From Rhodoferax sp. (GTDB taxonomy: Bacteria > Pseudomonadota > Gammaproteobacteria > Burkholderiales > Burkholderiaceae_C), in assembly GCA_025351745.1 (NCBI GenBank), contig JANXVI010000099.1:1-34444 (forward strand): a stretch of DNA of 34,444 bases, in the 5' to 3' direction. Positions 7,063 through 16,767 of this stretch are shown one piece after another (positions within the stretch are counted from its first letter, which is position 1; the number at the start of each line of letters is the position of its first letter). The translations under genes were made by a program, and so were the position numbers. The notes beneath the pieces were generated by a model, which searched no databases, was not told where the DNA came from, and saw nothing but the letters and a program-made list of their open reading frames with translations.

Positions 7063-8224
7063 CGGTGGCCAAGGAGGGGGTGTCGCGCCGCAGGTCGTGG
7101 TGCAGCGCCAGAAAATGTTGTTGCAACGCCGCTATTTTCGCAGGCTGGCGATCGATGTCATCCAGGCATTGCAAGCAGGCTTGCGCCAGCGCCTGCGGCG
7201 TAGCCCGCTCCTGTATCAGTTCGGGCACCACAAACTTGCCGCTGAGGATGTTGGGCAAGCCCACCCAGGGCTGCAACTGCTTGCGCCGCATGATCTGCCA
7301 CGACAGCCAACCCATGCGGTAGGCAATCACCATGGGCCGCTTGAACAGGGCCGCCTCCAGTGTGGCCGTGCCGCTGGCAATGAGCGTCAGGTCGCAGGCC
7401 GCCAGCACCGTGTGGGAGTGGCCGTCGACGATGTGCACATGCTCCTGAACGCCAGCCTTAACCGCAGCCCGCTCGATCGCCGCACGCAGCGCAGGCACGG
7501 CGGGCACTATCAATTTTATAGCTGGATGCGCCCGTTTTACAAGGGCTGCAGCCTCAAAGAAGCAAGATGCCAGGTGTTTGACTTCAGACACACGGCTACC
7601 AGGCAATAGTGCCAATACCCGGTCATCTGGCCGCAAGCCCAAAGCCGCGCGGGCGGCGGCCTTGTCGGGCTCCAGCGGGATCAAATTGGCCAGCGGGTGG
7701 CCGACATAGGTAGCGCGGATGCCGTGGCGCTCTAGCAGCGCGGGCTCGAACGGAAAAATGCACAGCACATGGTCAACGCTGCGCTTGATCTTCTTTACTC
7801 GCTCGGGCCGCCAAGCCCATATCGATGGGCAGACGAAATGAACCGTCTTGATGCCTTGCTGGCGCAGAGTGCGTTCCAGATCGAGGTTGAAATCGGGTGC
7901 GTCAACACCAATGAAAATATCAGGCTTACGGGCCAGCAGTCGGGCCTGCAACTGGTTGCGTATGCCCAGGATCTCTCGGTAGCGGCGCAGCACCTCCCAA
8001 CCAAAACCGTGCACTGCCAGCTTGTGGTGCGGCCACCAGGCCTCAAAGCCGTGGCGCGCCATTTGCGGGCCACCGATGCCTGCACCCGTAAGCTCGGGCC
8101 AACGCTGGCGCAAACCTTGGAGCAACAAGGCTGCCAGCAAGTCACCAGAGGCTTCACCGGCCACCATGGCAACAAAGGGCCGGGCAGGCTTGGGCGCAGA
8201 GGCCACAGGCGGCACAGTGGGCAT
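7034..8224 (-). CDS. lpxB: Lipid-A-disaccharide synthase
   Basis: 396 residues, close to the usual 380-390. It is a GT19-family glycosyltransferase joining UDP-2,3-diacylglucosamine to lipid X to form the lipid A disaccharide at the inner face of the membrane. Visible family features are [10 protein letters not shown] (residues 21-30), [10 protein letters not shown] (104-113), [13 protein letters not shown] (134-146), GHPLAN (175-180) and [12 protein letters not shown] (206-217). It starts 9 nt after the lpxA stop. Residues 227-240 ([14 protein letters not shown]) are encoded by a stretch matching the dispersed 42-nt repeat, with two rare-looking ATA isoleucine codons. As far as I recall the family alignment there is no length change, so this is a substitution or a convergence, not a simple insertion. 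Confidence 0.96.
   Translation of the reverse strand: MPTVPPVASAPKPARPFVAMVAGEASGDLLAALLLQGLRQRWPELTGAGIGGPQMARHGFEAWWPHHKLAVHGFGWEVLRRYREILGIRNQLQARLLARKPDIFIGVDAPDFNLDLERTLRQQGIKTVHFVCPSIWAWRPERVKKIKRSVDHVLCIFPFEPALLERHGIRATYVGHPLANLIPLEPDKAAARAALGLRPDDRVLALLPGSRVSEVKHLASCFFEAAALVKRAHPAIKLIVPAVPALRAAIERAAVKAGVQEHVHIVDGHSHTVLAACDLTLIASGTATLEAALFKRPMVIAYRMGWLSWQIMRRKQLQPWVGLPNILSGKFVVPELIQERATPQALAQACLQCLDDIDRQPAKIAALQQHFLALHHDLRRDTPSLATDAIEKILAR
7505..7546 (-). repeat. Dispersed 42-nt repeat, copy D, inside lpxB
   Basis: Read on the minus strand this begins GCCCTTGTAAAA and ends GCTATAAAATTGATAG plus two bases, with the same spacing between the two conserved blocks as in the other three copies. 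It is translated as [14 protein letters not shown] in the same frame as the TrmH-family copy. Membership is less certain than for copies A-C because the region fits the native lpxB length. Confidence 0.55.
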
Positions 8225-8233
8225 GGTCCGGGC

Positions 8234-9037
8234 CTAGCGGACGATGCCACGCTTGGACGCGGCAACAAAATCAAGCATTACATGCACATCGGAGGCCACC
8301 ACATCCCCGGTTTGCCGCAGTTTTTCGATCTCAGTCACTGCCGCCTCCAGGGTCAGCCCTTGGCGGTACAAGAGCTTGTGCATCTCGCGGACGACCGCGA
8401 TACGCTCGTTGCCAAAATCGCGCCGGCGCAGACCCGTCAGATTGACCGCACGCAGAGCCAGCGGATTGCCGTCGGCCGTCATGTAGGGTGGTACGTCTTG
8501 CGTGACATGCGACTGAAAGCCGATCATGGCATGGGCCCCAATGTGTACGAACTGGTGCACGCCGCTCAAGCCACCCACCACGGCCCAGTCGCCCACATGC
8601 ACATGCCCGGCCAGCGTAGCGTTGTTGGCCATCACGGTGTGGCTGCCCACGCGGCAATCGTGGGCAATGTGCACATAGGCCATGAACCAGTTGTCGGAAC
8701 CCACACGCGTTGTGCCGTCCTCTTTCATGGTGCCCAGATTGAACGTGCAAAATTCGCGAATGGTGTTGCGGTCACCGATCTCCAGTGCGGCAGGTTCGCC
8801 GCCATAGCTCATGTCTTGCGATATCGCCCCGATAGAAGCAAACTGGAAGATGCGGTTGTCGCGCCCAATGGTGGTACGACCTTCGATGACGCAATGCGGG
8901 CCTACCGTGGTGCCCGCGCCAATACGCACATGCGGACCGATGATGGCATAAGGGGCAACGCTAACCGAGGGGTCTATCTCGGCCGCCGGGTCCACAATGG
9001 CGGTGGGGTGGATAAGGCTCACGACAGGCGGCCTCAC
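8234..9037 (-). CDS. lpxA: Acyl-ACP--UDP-N-acetylglucosamine O-acyltransferase
   Basis: 267 residues, close to the usual length. It is a left-handed beta-helix hexapeptide-repeat protein that moves a 3-hydroxyacyl chain from ACP to UDP-GlcNAc, the first step of lipid A synthesis. [13 protein letters not shown] opens the helix, and VHIAHD around residue 126 holds the likely catalytic His. The C-terminal helical domain begins near [10 protein letters not shown]. The start codon is GTG at 9037, overlapping the fabZ stop by 4 nt (GTGA), which implies translational coupling. Another GTG five codons later is possible. Confidence 0.96.
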   Translation of the reverse strand: MRPPVVSLIHPTAIVDPAAEIDPSVSVAPYAIIGPHVRIGAGTTVGPHCVIEGRTTIGRDNRIFQFASIGAISQDMSYGGEPAALEIGDRNTIREFCTFNLGTMKEDGTTRVGSDNWFMAYVHIAHDCRVGSHTVMANNATLAGHVHVGDWAVVGGLSGVHQFVHIGAHAMIGFQSHVTQDVPPYMTADGNPLALRAVNLTGLRRRDFGNERIAVVREMHKLLYRQGLTLEAAVTEIEKLRQTGDVVASDVHVMLDFVAASKRGIVR

Positions 9038-9483
9038 GCTTGTGAGACGGTGCGCATCGCGCAGGTGAGCTCTGCCTCCGTAGCCAGTTCACCGTCCACG
9101 GTGGCACGGGTTTTGAACTTGAAGATACCGGCTTTCATGCGCAGCAATTGTGCTTCCAGGATCAGTTGATCGCCAGGTTCTACCGGACGTTTGAAGCGGG
9201 CCCCATCAATGCCCGCAAAATAGTAAATCGTCTGGTCATTGGGTGAAGTGTCCAGCGCATCAAAGGACAACAAGGCCGCGGCTTGCGCCAGCGCCTCCAG
9301 TATCAGCACGCCGGGCATCACGGGACGGTGCGGAAAGTGTCCTTCAAAAAACGGCTCGTTCATCGTGACATTCTTCAAGGCCTTGATGGTTTTGCCTTTG
9401 TCCAACTCCAGTACGCGGTCTACCAGCAAAAACGGGTAACGATGCGGCAGTTGCTTGAGAATTTTGTGGATGTCCATGATCAT
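9034..9483 (-). CDS. fabZ: 3-hydroxyacyl-[acyl-carrier-protein] dehydratase FabZ
   Basis: 149 residues from the ATG at 9483, whose ATGA overlaps the lpxD stop. The hot-dog fold dehydratase motif [20 protein letters not shown] has the catalytic His at 49 and Glu at 63. The enzyme removes water from 3-hydroxyacyl-ACP in fatty acid elongation. Its place between lpxD and lpxA is the standard proteobacterial arrangement and lets it compete with LpxA/LpxD for the same 3-hydroxyacyl-ACP pool. A longer in-frame reading from 9564 would overlap lpxD by 85 nt and adds non-conserved residues, so it is rejected. Confidence 0.96.
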   Translation of the reverse strand: MIMDIHKILKQLPHRYPFLLVDRVLELDKGKTIKALKNVTMNEPFFEGHFPHRPVMPGVLILEALAQAAALLSFDALDTSPNDQTIYYFAGIDGARFKRPVEPGDQLILEAQLLRMKAGIFKFKTRATVDGELATEAELTCAMRTVSQA

Positions 9484-10454
9484 TTTTTTGTCTCTTTTTC
9501 TAAGGTTTTGATGCGGTCCCGCAGACTGTGCAATTGCTTCAGCGACGCAGCGTTGCGCTCCCATGCAGCGTTATCGTCGATGGGGAAAATGCCAGTGTAG
9601 TGGCCTGGTTTTAAGATGGACTTGCTGACGAGCGTAGCAGCCGAAATGTTGACATGCGAGCCCAACGTAAGATGGCCCAGAATGATGGCGCCGCCGCCAA
9701 CGGTGCAGTGCTCACCGATGGTGGCACTGCCCGCCACACCCACGCAGCCCGCCATGGCTGTGTTGCGCCCTACGCGCACGTTGTGGCCGATCTGGATCAA
9801 GTTGTCTAGCTTGACGCCGTCTTCAATCACCGTATCTTGCAAGGCACCTCGGTCGATGCAGGTGTTGGCGCCGATTTCTACGTCGTTGCCGATTTGCACT
9901 GCGCCAAGTTGTTCGATTTTTTCCCACAGATCGCCATTGGGGGCAAAGCCAAAACCGTCAGCCCCAATGACAACGCCAGAGTGCAGGATGCAGCGTTCGC
10001 CGACAACACAGCCCTCGCCTACTGTGACACGGGACTTGAGCACGGTGTCAGCGCCGACGCGCGCGCCGCGCTCTACCACGCACAAGGGACCAATCGAAGC
10101 CGAAGGATGGACTACCGCCTCTCTATCAACGACAGCGCTGGGGTGAATGCCGCCTTCGGAACGCGGGTCGCGTCCGCGCTTCCACAGTTGTGTCAGCTTT
10201 GCAAAATAGAGATAAGGTTGCTCGGTAACGATGCAGGCGCCACGTTCCATGGCGGGGGCCTGCATTTGCGGTGCCACGATGACGCAGGCCGCTTTGGACT
10301 CCAGCAGTTGCTGCTGGTAACGCGGGTTACTGAGAAAACTGATGTGCTGCGATGTTGCAGTTTCCAGCGGAGCCAAGCCTGTCACTTCGAGTGTGGCGTC
10401 TCCATGCAGCACTCCGCCAAGCGCGGAAACAACGGAAGCCAGATCAAGCTTCAT
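9480..10454 (-). CDS. lpxD: UDP-3-O-(3-hydroxyacyl)glucosamine N-acyltransferase
   Basis: 324 residues. An N-terminal uridine-binding domain (about 1-100) precedes a left-handed beta-helix of hexapeptide repeats (about 105-290), and a short C-terminal helix is rich in Lys and Glu. Conserved pieces include [28 protein letters not shown] (holding the likely catalytic His) and [13 protein letters not shown]. It adds the N-linked 3-hydroxyacyl chain in the third step of lipid A synthesis. It lies 23 nt after skp and overlaps fabZ by 4 nt. Confidence 0.96.
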   Translation of the reverse strand: MKLDLASVVSALGGVLHGDATLEVTGLAPLETATSQHISFLSNPRYQQQLLESKAACVIVAPQMQAPAMERGACIVTEQPYLYFAKLTQLWKRGRDPRSEGGIHPSAVVDREAVVHPSASIGPLCVVERGARVGADTVLKSRVTVGEGCVVGERCILHSGVVIGADGFGFAPNGDLWEKIEQLGAVQIGNDVEIGANTCIDRGALQDTVIEDGVKLDNLIQIGHNVRVGRNTAMAGCVGVAGSATIGEHCTVGGGAIILGHLTLGSHVNISAATLVSKSILKPGHYTGIFPIDDNAAWERNAASLKQLHSLRDRIKTLEKETKK

Positions 10455-10477
10455 ACTCCATACCCGGTTACCCGGCT

Positions 10478-10987
10478 TTATTTGGAGCCAGCGTTGAGGA
10501 TTTTAAGGACCTTATCAGTGATGTCATGTTTGGTGTTCACGTAAACCACCTCCTGAATCACCACATCGTATTTTTCAGAGTCCGCCACTTGCTTGACGGC
10601 CTTGGTAGCGCGGTCGAGCACCTGCTGCAATTCTTCGTTGCGGCGGCCGTTCAAATCCTCTTGGAACTCGCGTTGGCGGCGCTGCAGGTCGCGGCTCAGT
10701 TCAGCACCTTCTTTTTGGCGGGCAGCGCGTTGGCTTTCGCTGAGCGTGGGCGCATCGCGCTCAAATTTCTCGCCAAATGCCTTGAATGCGGCTTGCTGGT
10801 CAACCAATTCCTTCTGGCGCTTGGAAAACTCCTGCTCCAGCTTGGACTGCGCCGTCTTGGCCGGCGTGGATTCTGTGGTGATGCGCTGCGTATTGACGTA
10901 GCCAACCTTGAAATCTTGGGCCAGGGCGCCGCTGGCACCGACTGCCAGCAGCACCGAAAGCAACCAGCGCAGTTTTAAAGTGTTCAT
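10478..10987 (-). CDS. skp: Periplasmic chaperone Skp/OmpH family
   Basis: 169 residues with a clear signal peptide ([19 protein letters not shown], cleavage near residue 24). The mature part is charged and coiled-coil-like, rich in Gln, Glu, Lys and Arg ([20 protein letters not shown]), as expected for the tentacle arms of the trimeric Skp chaperone that carries unfolded outer-membrane proteins to BamA. The ATG at 10987 shares one base with the bamA stop (TAATG), a tight coupling junction. The bamA-skp-lpxD order is standard. Confidence 0.93.
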   Translation of the reverse strand: MNTLKLRWLLSVLLAVGASGALAQDFKVGYVNTQRITTESTPAKTAQSKLEQEFSKRQKELVDQQAAFKAFGEKFERDAPTLSESQRAARQKEGAELSRDLQRRQREFQEDLNGRRNEELQQVLDRATKAVKQVADSEKYDVVIQEVVYVNTKHDITDKVLKILNAGSK

Positions 10988-13284
10988 TAGAAAGAGCTTC
11001 CAATCTGGAATTGCAGAGCCTGGATTCTATCGCTATCAAACTGTTTGACAGGTTTCGCAAACGCGAGGCGAAGCGGGCCTACGGGTGAAATCCAGCTGAT
11101 TCCGACGCCATACGAAGCACGCATGTCCGCAAGCGAAATGTTTTCGTCGGCGCCATACAGACCACCAGCGTCCGCGAAGGCGTATACGCGCAGCGTCCTG
11201 TCCTTGCCGCCGCCCGGCAGGGGTGACAGGAGTTCGGCGTTAAAGTTGATCTTCTTCGTGCCGCCCGTTGCGGTCAAGCCAAGTGCACGCTGTGTTGCAG
11301 TAGTCAAACTGCCCTGTTCAAATCCACGCACCGTACCTAAACCACCCGAATAGAAATTCTTGAAGATAGGATAAGTTGCGTCACCCGTCGATGTGCCAAC
11401 AGACAACTCCGCGTTCAAAGCCGCAGTGATCTTGTTGGTAACGGGAATGTATTGCTGGTAACCCAATGTTCCACGAGCATATTTCAGCTCCCCGGCAATA
11501 CTCCATTCCGCAGAAGTCCGAATCACTTTACCCGTCGTGGGAACCAAGGCGCTGTCGCGGGTATCGCGGCCCCAGCCGACAGTAAGCGGCACAGCATTGC
11601 TGGTGAAACCGAATTTGTTAGCAAAGTCTTGGTAGACCACAGGCAGCAAATTGCCGGGAACAATCGTGGTCTGGTCTATTCCCAGACCAAAATAAACGGT
11701 GTCGTACTCGGTAAAGGGCACGCCAAACCGAATGCTACCGCCCGTGGTTTCGATGGCATAGCTGTCGATGTCCACATAGGGTTTGCTATTGCGCTGGTAC
11801 AAATCGATGGTGCGAGACACACCATCTTCGGTGAAATATGGATTGGTGGTGTTGAAGACCAGGGTTCGGTTTTGCTTGCTGGTGTTCACCTCAACACCCA
11901 GCGAATTGCCGGAGCCAAATGCATTGTCCTGTTTGAAGCCAAACGATATGCCTAGGCCGTCGGCACTGGATATCCCGGCACCCAGGCTGATACTGCCGGT
12001 CGGTTTTTCGGTCACAGAAACGGTCAGATCCACCTGGTCAAAGGAGCCTGGTACTTCTGACGTGTCCATCGTGACTTCTTTGAAATATCCCAGTCGGTCC
12101 ACGCGGTTGCGGGATTGCTTGATTTTTTCGCCGTCATACCACGAGGCCTCCAACTGGCGGAACTCACGGCGGATCACTTCGTCGCGGGTGCGGTCGTTGC
12201 CCGCAACATTAATACGCCGCACATAAACACGGCGCGATGGGTCAACCTGCAAGGTCACTTCCACCCGGTTTGTGGCGCGGTCGACCACCGTGCGTGGCTC
12301 CACGCGGGAAAAGGCGTAGCCAAAATTGCCAAAATAGTCGGTGAATGCCTTGCTGGTCTGCGCAACCTGGTCAGCGTTATAGGGCTGGCCGACCTGGATG
12401 CCAATTAAGGACTTGAACTCGGCTTCTTTGCCCAAGAAGTTACCCAGCAAATTGACCTTGGACACCACGAACTGGTCGCCTTCGCTGACGTTGATCGTGA
12501 TACCAATGTCCTGCTTGTTCGGCGAGATCGCAACCTGGGTGGACTCGATCTTGAATTCGAGATAGCCACGCGCCAGGTAGTAGGAGCGCAAAGCTTCGAG
12601 GTCCGCCGTCAATTTGGCACGCGCGTAGCGGTCGGACTTGGTGTACCAGCTCAACCAGCCGCCGGTATCCAGATCGAACAGGCCACGCAGTGTGGATTCG
12701 GAAAAAGCCTTGTTACCAACGATGCGAATATCACTGATTTTGGCGGGCTCGCCTTCTTGCACCGCGAAACTCACATTCACGCGGTTCCGGTCCACGGGAG
12801 TAACAGTTGTGATCACTTCTGACGCGTACATGCTGCGGTTGATGTACTGGCGTTTTAACTCTTGCTCAGCCTTGTCGACCAGGGCCTTGTCGAATGGCCG
12901 CCCATCCGCCAAACCAATTTGCAGCAGGGCCTTTTTCAAGACATCCTTGTCGAACTCTTTGCTGCCTACAAAGTCGATGTCTGCAATGGTCGGTCGCTCT
13001 TCGACAATGACGACCAACACGCCATCGTTGACATCGATCCGCACGTCCTTGAACAGGCCAAGGCCGAAAAGCGCTTTGATGGATGCTGCGGCTTTGTCAT
13101 CGCTGTAGGTGTCGCCCACTCGCACGGGCAGCGAAGCGAAAATCGTGCCGGCCTCGGCCCGTTGCAGACCTTCGACGCGGATATCTTTGACGGTAAAGGG
13201 CTCTACCCCCCAAGCGCTCTGAAGGAGAAAAAGCGACGTGGCCACTGCAGAAGCGCGGCGCAGAAAATTACGATTGAATTGCAT
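10987..13284 (-). CDS. bamA: Outer membrane protein assembly factor BamA
   Basis: 765 residues from the ATG at 13284. That start leads directly into a signal peptide (MQFNRNFLRRASAVATSLFL, cleaved after about 26 residues). Five POTRA domains follow (beginning FTVKDIRVEGLQRAEAGTIF), then a 16-strand Omp85 barrel with the RGFEQGSL (VRGF-type) loop motif. The C-terminus QFQIGSSF ends in Phe, as outer-membrane barrels do. BamA folds and inserts barrel proteins into the outer membrane. A longer frame reading to 13461 overlaps rseP and is not used. The RBS is weak, and rseP ends 47 bp upstream. Confidence 0.97.
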   Translation of the reverse strand: MQFNRNFLRRASAVATSLFLLQSAWGVEPFTVKDIRVEGLQRAEAGTIFASLPVRVGDTYSDDKAAASIKALFGLGLFKDVRIDVNDGVLVVIVEERPTIADIDFVGSKEFDKDVLKKALLQIGLADGRPFDKALVDKAEQELKRQYINRSMYASEVITTVTPVDRNRVNVSFAVQEGEPAKISDIRIVGNKAFSESTLRGLFDLDTGGWLSWYTKSDRYARAKLTADLEALRSYYLARGYLEFKIESTQVAISPNKQDIGITINVSEGDQFVVSKVNLLGNFLGKEAEFKSLIGIQVGQPYNADQVAQTSKAFTDYFGNFGYAFSRVEPRTVVDRATNRVEVTLQVDPSRRVYVRRINVAGNDRTRDEVIRREFRQLEASWYDGEKIKQSRNRVDRLGYFKEVTMDTSEVPGSFDQVDLTVSVTEKPTGSISLGAGISSADGLGISFGFKQDNAFGSGNSLGVEVNTSKQNRTLVFNTTNPYFTEDGVSRTIDLYQRNSKPYVDIDSYAIETTGGSIRFGVPFTEYDTVYFGLGIDQTTIVPGNLLPVVYQDFANKFGFTSNAVPLTVGWGRDTRDSALVPTTGKVIRTSAEWSIAGELKYARGTLGYQQYIPVTNKITAALNAELSVGTSTGDATYPIFKNFYSGGLGTVRGFEQGSLTTATQRALGLTATGGTKKINFNAELLSPLPGGGKDRTLRVYAFADAGGLYGADENISLADMRASYGVGISWISPVGPLRLAFAKPVKQFDSDRIQALQFQIGSSF

Positions 13285-13331
13285 TTTTATCAATTTAAGT
13301 ATTCCGGAAATTTGAGGTTGGCTTCGGCGGG

Positions 13332-14690
13332 TCACCGAAGCAAACGCGTCACATCGTTCACAACAGCGACGGACATCATCATCAGCAAGACCACCAACCC
13401 CAACTTTTGCAAGCGTTCGGTCCACAATTGCGACACTGGCTTGCCGGAAAGTGACTCCCAAAGATAATACATCAGGTGTCCACCGTCGAGGATGGGCAAC
13501 GGCAGCAGATTGAGAACACCCAAACTAACGCTCATCAAGGCCAGAAAAACCAAAAATTGTGTCAAACCCATGGCAGCGGACTTTCCGGCATAGTCGGCAA
13601 TGGTAATAGGCCCGCTAACATTGCTGAGTGACGCCTCGCCAATCACCATCTGCCCCATGACCCGGAGCGTCAAAGCGGAAGTTTCCCAAGTCCGCCCCAG
13701 TGCTCGCGTCAGGCCGTCGATCCAACCATAGCGGACAGTAGCCATCGCGGGCGGCGCTGCAACCATCGCACCTATACGGCCAATGGGTTTCCCCTTGTCT
13801 TGCTCCAACTTGGGCGAAACCACAACGGTGGTGCGCGCGCCATCGCGTGTGATCAGCCACGTCTGCTGACGTGGCTCGCCTTGACTGCCCGAGGCACGTA
13901 TCAGCTCGTACAATTGCGTACTGTCAACAATGTCGGTTTCGTCCACGCGCAGCACCAGGTCGCCCGCTTGCAGATGCGCTTGCGCTGCCGCGCCAGTGGG
14001 CAAGATGCCACCCAGGCGTGCCTGGGAAAAAGGCGCCGAGACGCCGATTTTTTGAAACAGCTTGGCATCTGCACTGCTAGCGTCGACGCTACTGAGCGGT
14101 AACATTGCAGTCAATCGGTTTTGCTTCTGCGGAGATGTGAACTCGACCTGCAGATTGCGGTGCGCAATGGCCCCACGCGCCAACCACCAGCGAAAATCTT
14201 CAAAAGAAGCGACATCCTCGAGCGCATCGCCTTCAAAGCCAGCCCGCTGAATTTGTTCGCCACCGCCAAAACCCGCCGCCGCCAACACGGAATCTTGTGG
14301 AGGTTTACCCACAATGGCCTGCGCCATCTCTATGCCGGTCCAATTGACGCAGCTGTACAGAGCAACCGCTAGCATCAAATTGGCAACCGGTCCCGCCAAG
14401 ACAATGGCGGCCTTGCTGCGCAAGGGTTGGGTGTTGAACGCCATCGCTCGCTCGTGCGCTGCCACCGGCGCCTCGCGCTCGTCCAGCATCTTGACGTACC
14501 CGCCCAAGGGCAGCAACCCCACAACAAACTCAGTCCCAGAGGTACGCGAAGTCCACCCCCACAGCCTGGGACCGAATCCCACGGAAAATCGAAGGACCTT
14601 GACGCCACACCAGCGCGCGACCGAGAAATGACCCAACTCATGCACGGCAACGAGAGCCACGATAGCTACGAGGAAAGCAAGTACGGTCAT
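13332..14690 (-). CDS. rseP: RIP metalloprotease RseP (site-2 protease)
   Basis: 452 residues. The zinc-binding HELGH is at residues 18-22 in the first membrane helix, GPVANLMLA follows near residue 100, central PDZ-type regions occur around residues 120-300, and the third ligand motif LPILDGGHLMYY lies near residue 400 before the last helices. This intramembrane protease cuts anti-sigma factor RseA after DegS in the envelope stress pathway and clears signal peptides. Its place next to bamA ties stress sensing to outer-membrane assembly. It starts 22 bp after dxr with no clear RBS. Confidence 0.96.
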   Translation of the reverse strand: MTVLAFLVAIVALVAVHELGHFSVARWCGVKVLRFSVGFGPRLWGWTSRTSGTEFVVGLLPLGGYVKMLDEREAPVAAHERAMAFNTQPLRSKAAIVLAGPVANLMLAVALYSCVNWTGIEMAQAIVGKPPQDSVLAAAGFGGGEQIQRAGFEGDALEDVASFEDFRWWLARGAIAHRNLQVEFTSPQKQNRLTAMLPLSSVDASSADAKLFQKIGVSAPFSQARLGGILPTGAAAQAHLQAGDLVLRVDETDIVDSTQLYELIRASGSQGEPRQQTWLITRDGARTTVVVSPKLEQDKGKPIGRIGAMVAAPPAMATVRYGWIDGLTRALGRTWETSALTLRVMGQMVIGEASLSNVSGPITIADYAGKSAAMGLTQFLVFLALMSVSLGVLNLLPLPILDGGHLMYYLWESLSGKPVSQLWTERLQKLGLVVLLMMMSVAVVNDVTRLLR

Positions 14691-14712
14691 CGGGTCAAAA
14701 CGTCACTGGTTG

Positions 14713-15912
14713 TCAGGCAGACAACCGGGAAATCGCGTGTTCGGCAGCACGTCGCGACATTAGGTCCAATGCCAGCAGATCGTCCAATGAAGCCGGAGAT
14801 TGGGGTGCAACCGCGTTCAAGGTCTCTGTGTTAATGAGATGGATGTGGTCGTAACGGATTCGTCGCTCCAGAAAGGCACTTACGCCCACTTCATTGGCCG
14901 CATTTAGCACGGCCGTGGTCCCTGCGGGGGCTTTCAATACCTGCCATGCCAAATCAAGCCCCGGATAGCGTTTCTTGTGGTCTTGCGAGGCGAATGTCTC
15001 GAAGCTCAAGCCTGTCATGGTCGAAAAATCTAGCGCAGCGGCACCCGAAGTGATGCGTTCAGGCCATGACAGACCATAGGCGATAGGCCCTCGCATGTCC
15101 GGCGTGCCCAACTGCGCGACAACCGAGTTGTCCACGTACTGGACCATGGAATGGATCACGCTTTGCGGGTGGATCACGACCTGGATTTGCTCGGGTGCTA
15201 CGCCAAAGAGGAACTTAGCCTCTATGACTTCCAGGGCCTTGTTCATCATGGTCGCCGAGTCCACAGAAATCTTGCGTCCCATGACCCAATTGGGATGGGC
15301 GCAAGCTTCTTCGGGCGTTACCTCGCGCAAGCTTGAGGGATCGCGGGTCCGAAACGGACCACCCGACGCAGTCAAAATAATTTTGTCTATGCGTGCAGGC
15401 CAATCCTTCGGGTTCTGCGGGAGGGATTGAAAAACCGCAGAGTGTTCGCTGTCGATGGGCAGCAAAGTAGCGCCACCGGCCGCGACGGTGTCCATGAACA
15501 ATTGCCCGCCCACCACCAACGCCTCTTTGTTGGCCAACAAGAGGCGTTTTCCCGCCCGTGCCGCGGCCAGACAAGAGGCCAATCCGGCTGCACCCACAAT
15601 AGCTGCCATAACGGTACCGGCCAGTTCGTGAGCCGCAACCATGCAGATCGCATCGGCGCCCCATAGAACTTGGGTGGACAAACCCTCCGCCGCACAGCGC
15701 TGCAAAAGTTGTTGTCCGTGCGTCTCACTGGCCATCACGGCAAAGGCGGGCTTATGCCGCGCGCACTGCACAAACATGGCATCCACATTGGTCGCGGCCG
15801 TCAGGGCAAAAACTTCAAACCGATCAGAGTGGCATGTTATGACGTCCAGCGTATTGACGCCAATGGAGCCGGTAGACCCCAATACGACTACTTTGGTTTT
15901 TCCGCTATTCAT
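14713..15912 (-). CDS. dxr: 1-deoxy-D-xylulose-5-phosphate reductoisomerase
   Basis: 399 residues. The NADPH-binding loop LGSTGSIGVNTLDV is at residues 11-24. The catalytic/metal region follows with SEHSAVFQ, TASGGPF and GRKISVDSATMMNKALEVIEA. The enzyme makes 2-C-methyl-D-erythritol 4-phosphate, the committed step of the MEP isoprenoid pathway, which feeds the UppS product made from the same cluster. The start ATG overlaps the cdsA stop (ATGA). Confidence 0.97.
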   Translation of the reverse strand: MNSGKTKVVVLGSTGSIGVNTLDVITCHSDRFEVFALTAATNVDAMFVQCARHKPAFAVMASETHGQQLLQRCAAEGLSTQVLWGADAICMVAAHELAGTVMAAIVGAAGLASCLAAARAGKRLLLANKEALVVGGQLFMDTVAAGGATLLPIDSEHSAVFQSLPQNPKDWPARIDKIILTASGGPFRTRDPSSLREVTPEEACAHPNWVMGRKISVDSATMMNKALEVIEAKFLFGVAPEQIQVVIHPQSVIHSMVQYVDNSVVAQLGTPDMRGPIAYGLSWPERITSGAAALDFSTMTGLSFETFASQDHKKRYPGLDLAWQVLKAPAGTTAVLNAANEVGVSAFLERRIRYDHIHLINTETLNAVAPQSPASLDDLLALDLMSRRAAEHAISRLSA

Positions 15913-16754
15913 ACGGTCGTCAACATCATCGCCAGGGGCAGAATGGGCAACAACGCGTCTACGCGGTCCAGCACGCCGCCATGGCCCGGCAGCAAACCGC
16001 TGCTGTCTTTGATGCCGGCACTGCGCTTAAACAAGGATTCGACCAGATCACCGACGATGCTCATCGTCGCCAAAAACAGAAGTGCCAAAACCATAAAGGC
16101 TGCATGTACAGCGCCTAAACGGGTGTACAGGCTGGCTGCTCCAAACGAATAAGTAGCATCCAGGTAACGCCAAATAAAGGCACTCACTACAACGCCCAGC
16201 AGACCGCCACAAGCACCTTCCCACGTCTTACCGGGGCTGATAGAGGGTGCAAGCTTGCGGGCAAAGAATCGCCCCCCTAACGCCTTGCCAGCGAAATACG
16301 CAAAGATGTCGGCCGCCCATACAAGCACCAACACGGAGAAGAGGAAATTGATGCCTTCGATGCGCGCATGCACCACAGCCACCCAGGCCACCCACAGCGC
16401 AATAACACCACCCACAAGACGTAGGGGCCTGGGCACGCAGGACCACACCGCCACGCCACGAAACAAAAGCCAAGCACCAAAAATGACCCAGGCGCTGCCG
16501 CTTACGATCCAAAGCGTCTTCAGCGGAACGTATAACAGTCCACCGTACCAAGACAAGGCACACGCGGCCGCGCATGCTCCGCTGATCGCCAGCGATGCCA
16601 CGGGACCACTTTGGTTCATGCGGGCCCATTCCCAAGCAGCGGCTGCAATCAAGATCAAAGTGACTGCAGCAAAAACCTCAGGCAAAGGATAAAACACTGC
16701 TGGCAGAAGTATGGCCAGCATCAGCAACGCTGTGATGATTCTTTGCTTCAGCAT
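15909..16754 (-). CDS. cdsA: Phosphatidate cytidylyltransferase
   Basis: 281 residues from the ATG at 16754, with AAAAGG about 10 nt upstream. About eight hydrophobic segments and the C-terminal CTP-transferase signature SLFKRSAGIKDSSGLLPGHG followed by GVLDRVD fully match the family pattern. It makes CDP-diacylglycerol from phosphatidic acid and CTP in the inner membrane, feeding all phospholipid synthesis. A longer in-frame reading to 16895 overlaps uppS and is rejected. It lies 13 bp after uppS and overlaps dxr by 4 nt. Confidence 0.96.
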   Translation of the reverse strand: MLKQRIITALLMLAILLPAVFYPLPEVFAAVTLILIAAAAWEWARMNQSGPVASLAISGACAAACALSWYGGLLYVPLKTLWIVSGSAWVIFGAWLLFRGVAVWSCVPRPLRLVGGVIALWVAWVAVVHARIEGINFLFSVLVLVWAADIFAYFAGKALGGRFFARKLAPSISPGKTWEGACGGLLGVVVSAFIWRYLDATYSFGAASLYTRLGAVHAAFMVLALLFLATMSIVGDLVESLFKRSAGIKDSSGLLPGHGGVLDRVDALLPILPLAMMLTTV

Positions 16755-16767
16755 GGTATGTACCTTT

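Noticed and set aside
7769..9169. A 466-residue plus-strand open frame
   Set aside because: It lies wholly opposite lpxB and lpxA, which match their families throughout. It is a composition shadow with no motif or RBS.
10990..11045. CTATCGCTATCAAAC stretch near the bamA 3' end
   Set aside because: It resembles part of repeat copy C but lacks the GCCCTCGT block, and it encodes the normal BamA C-terminal strand.
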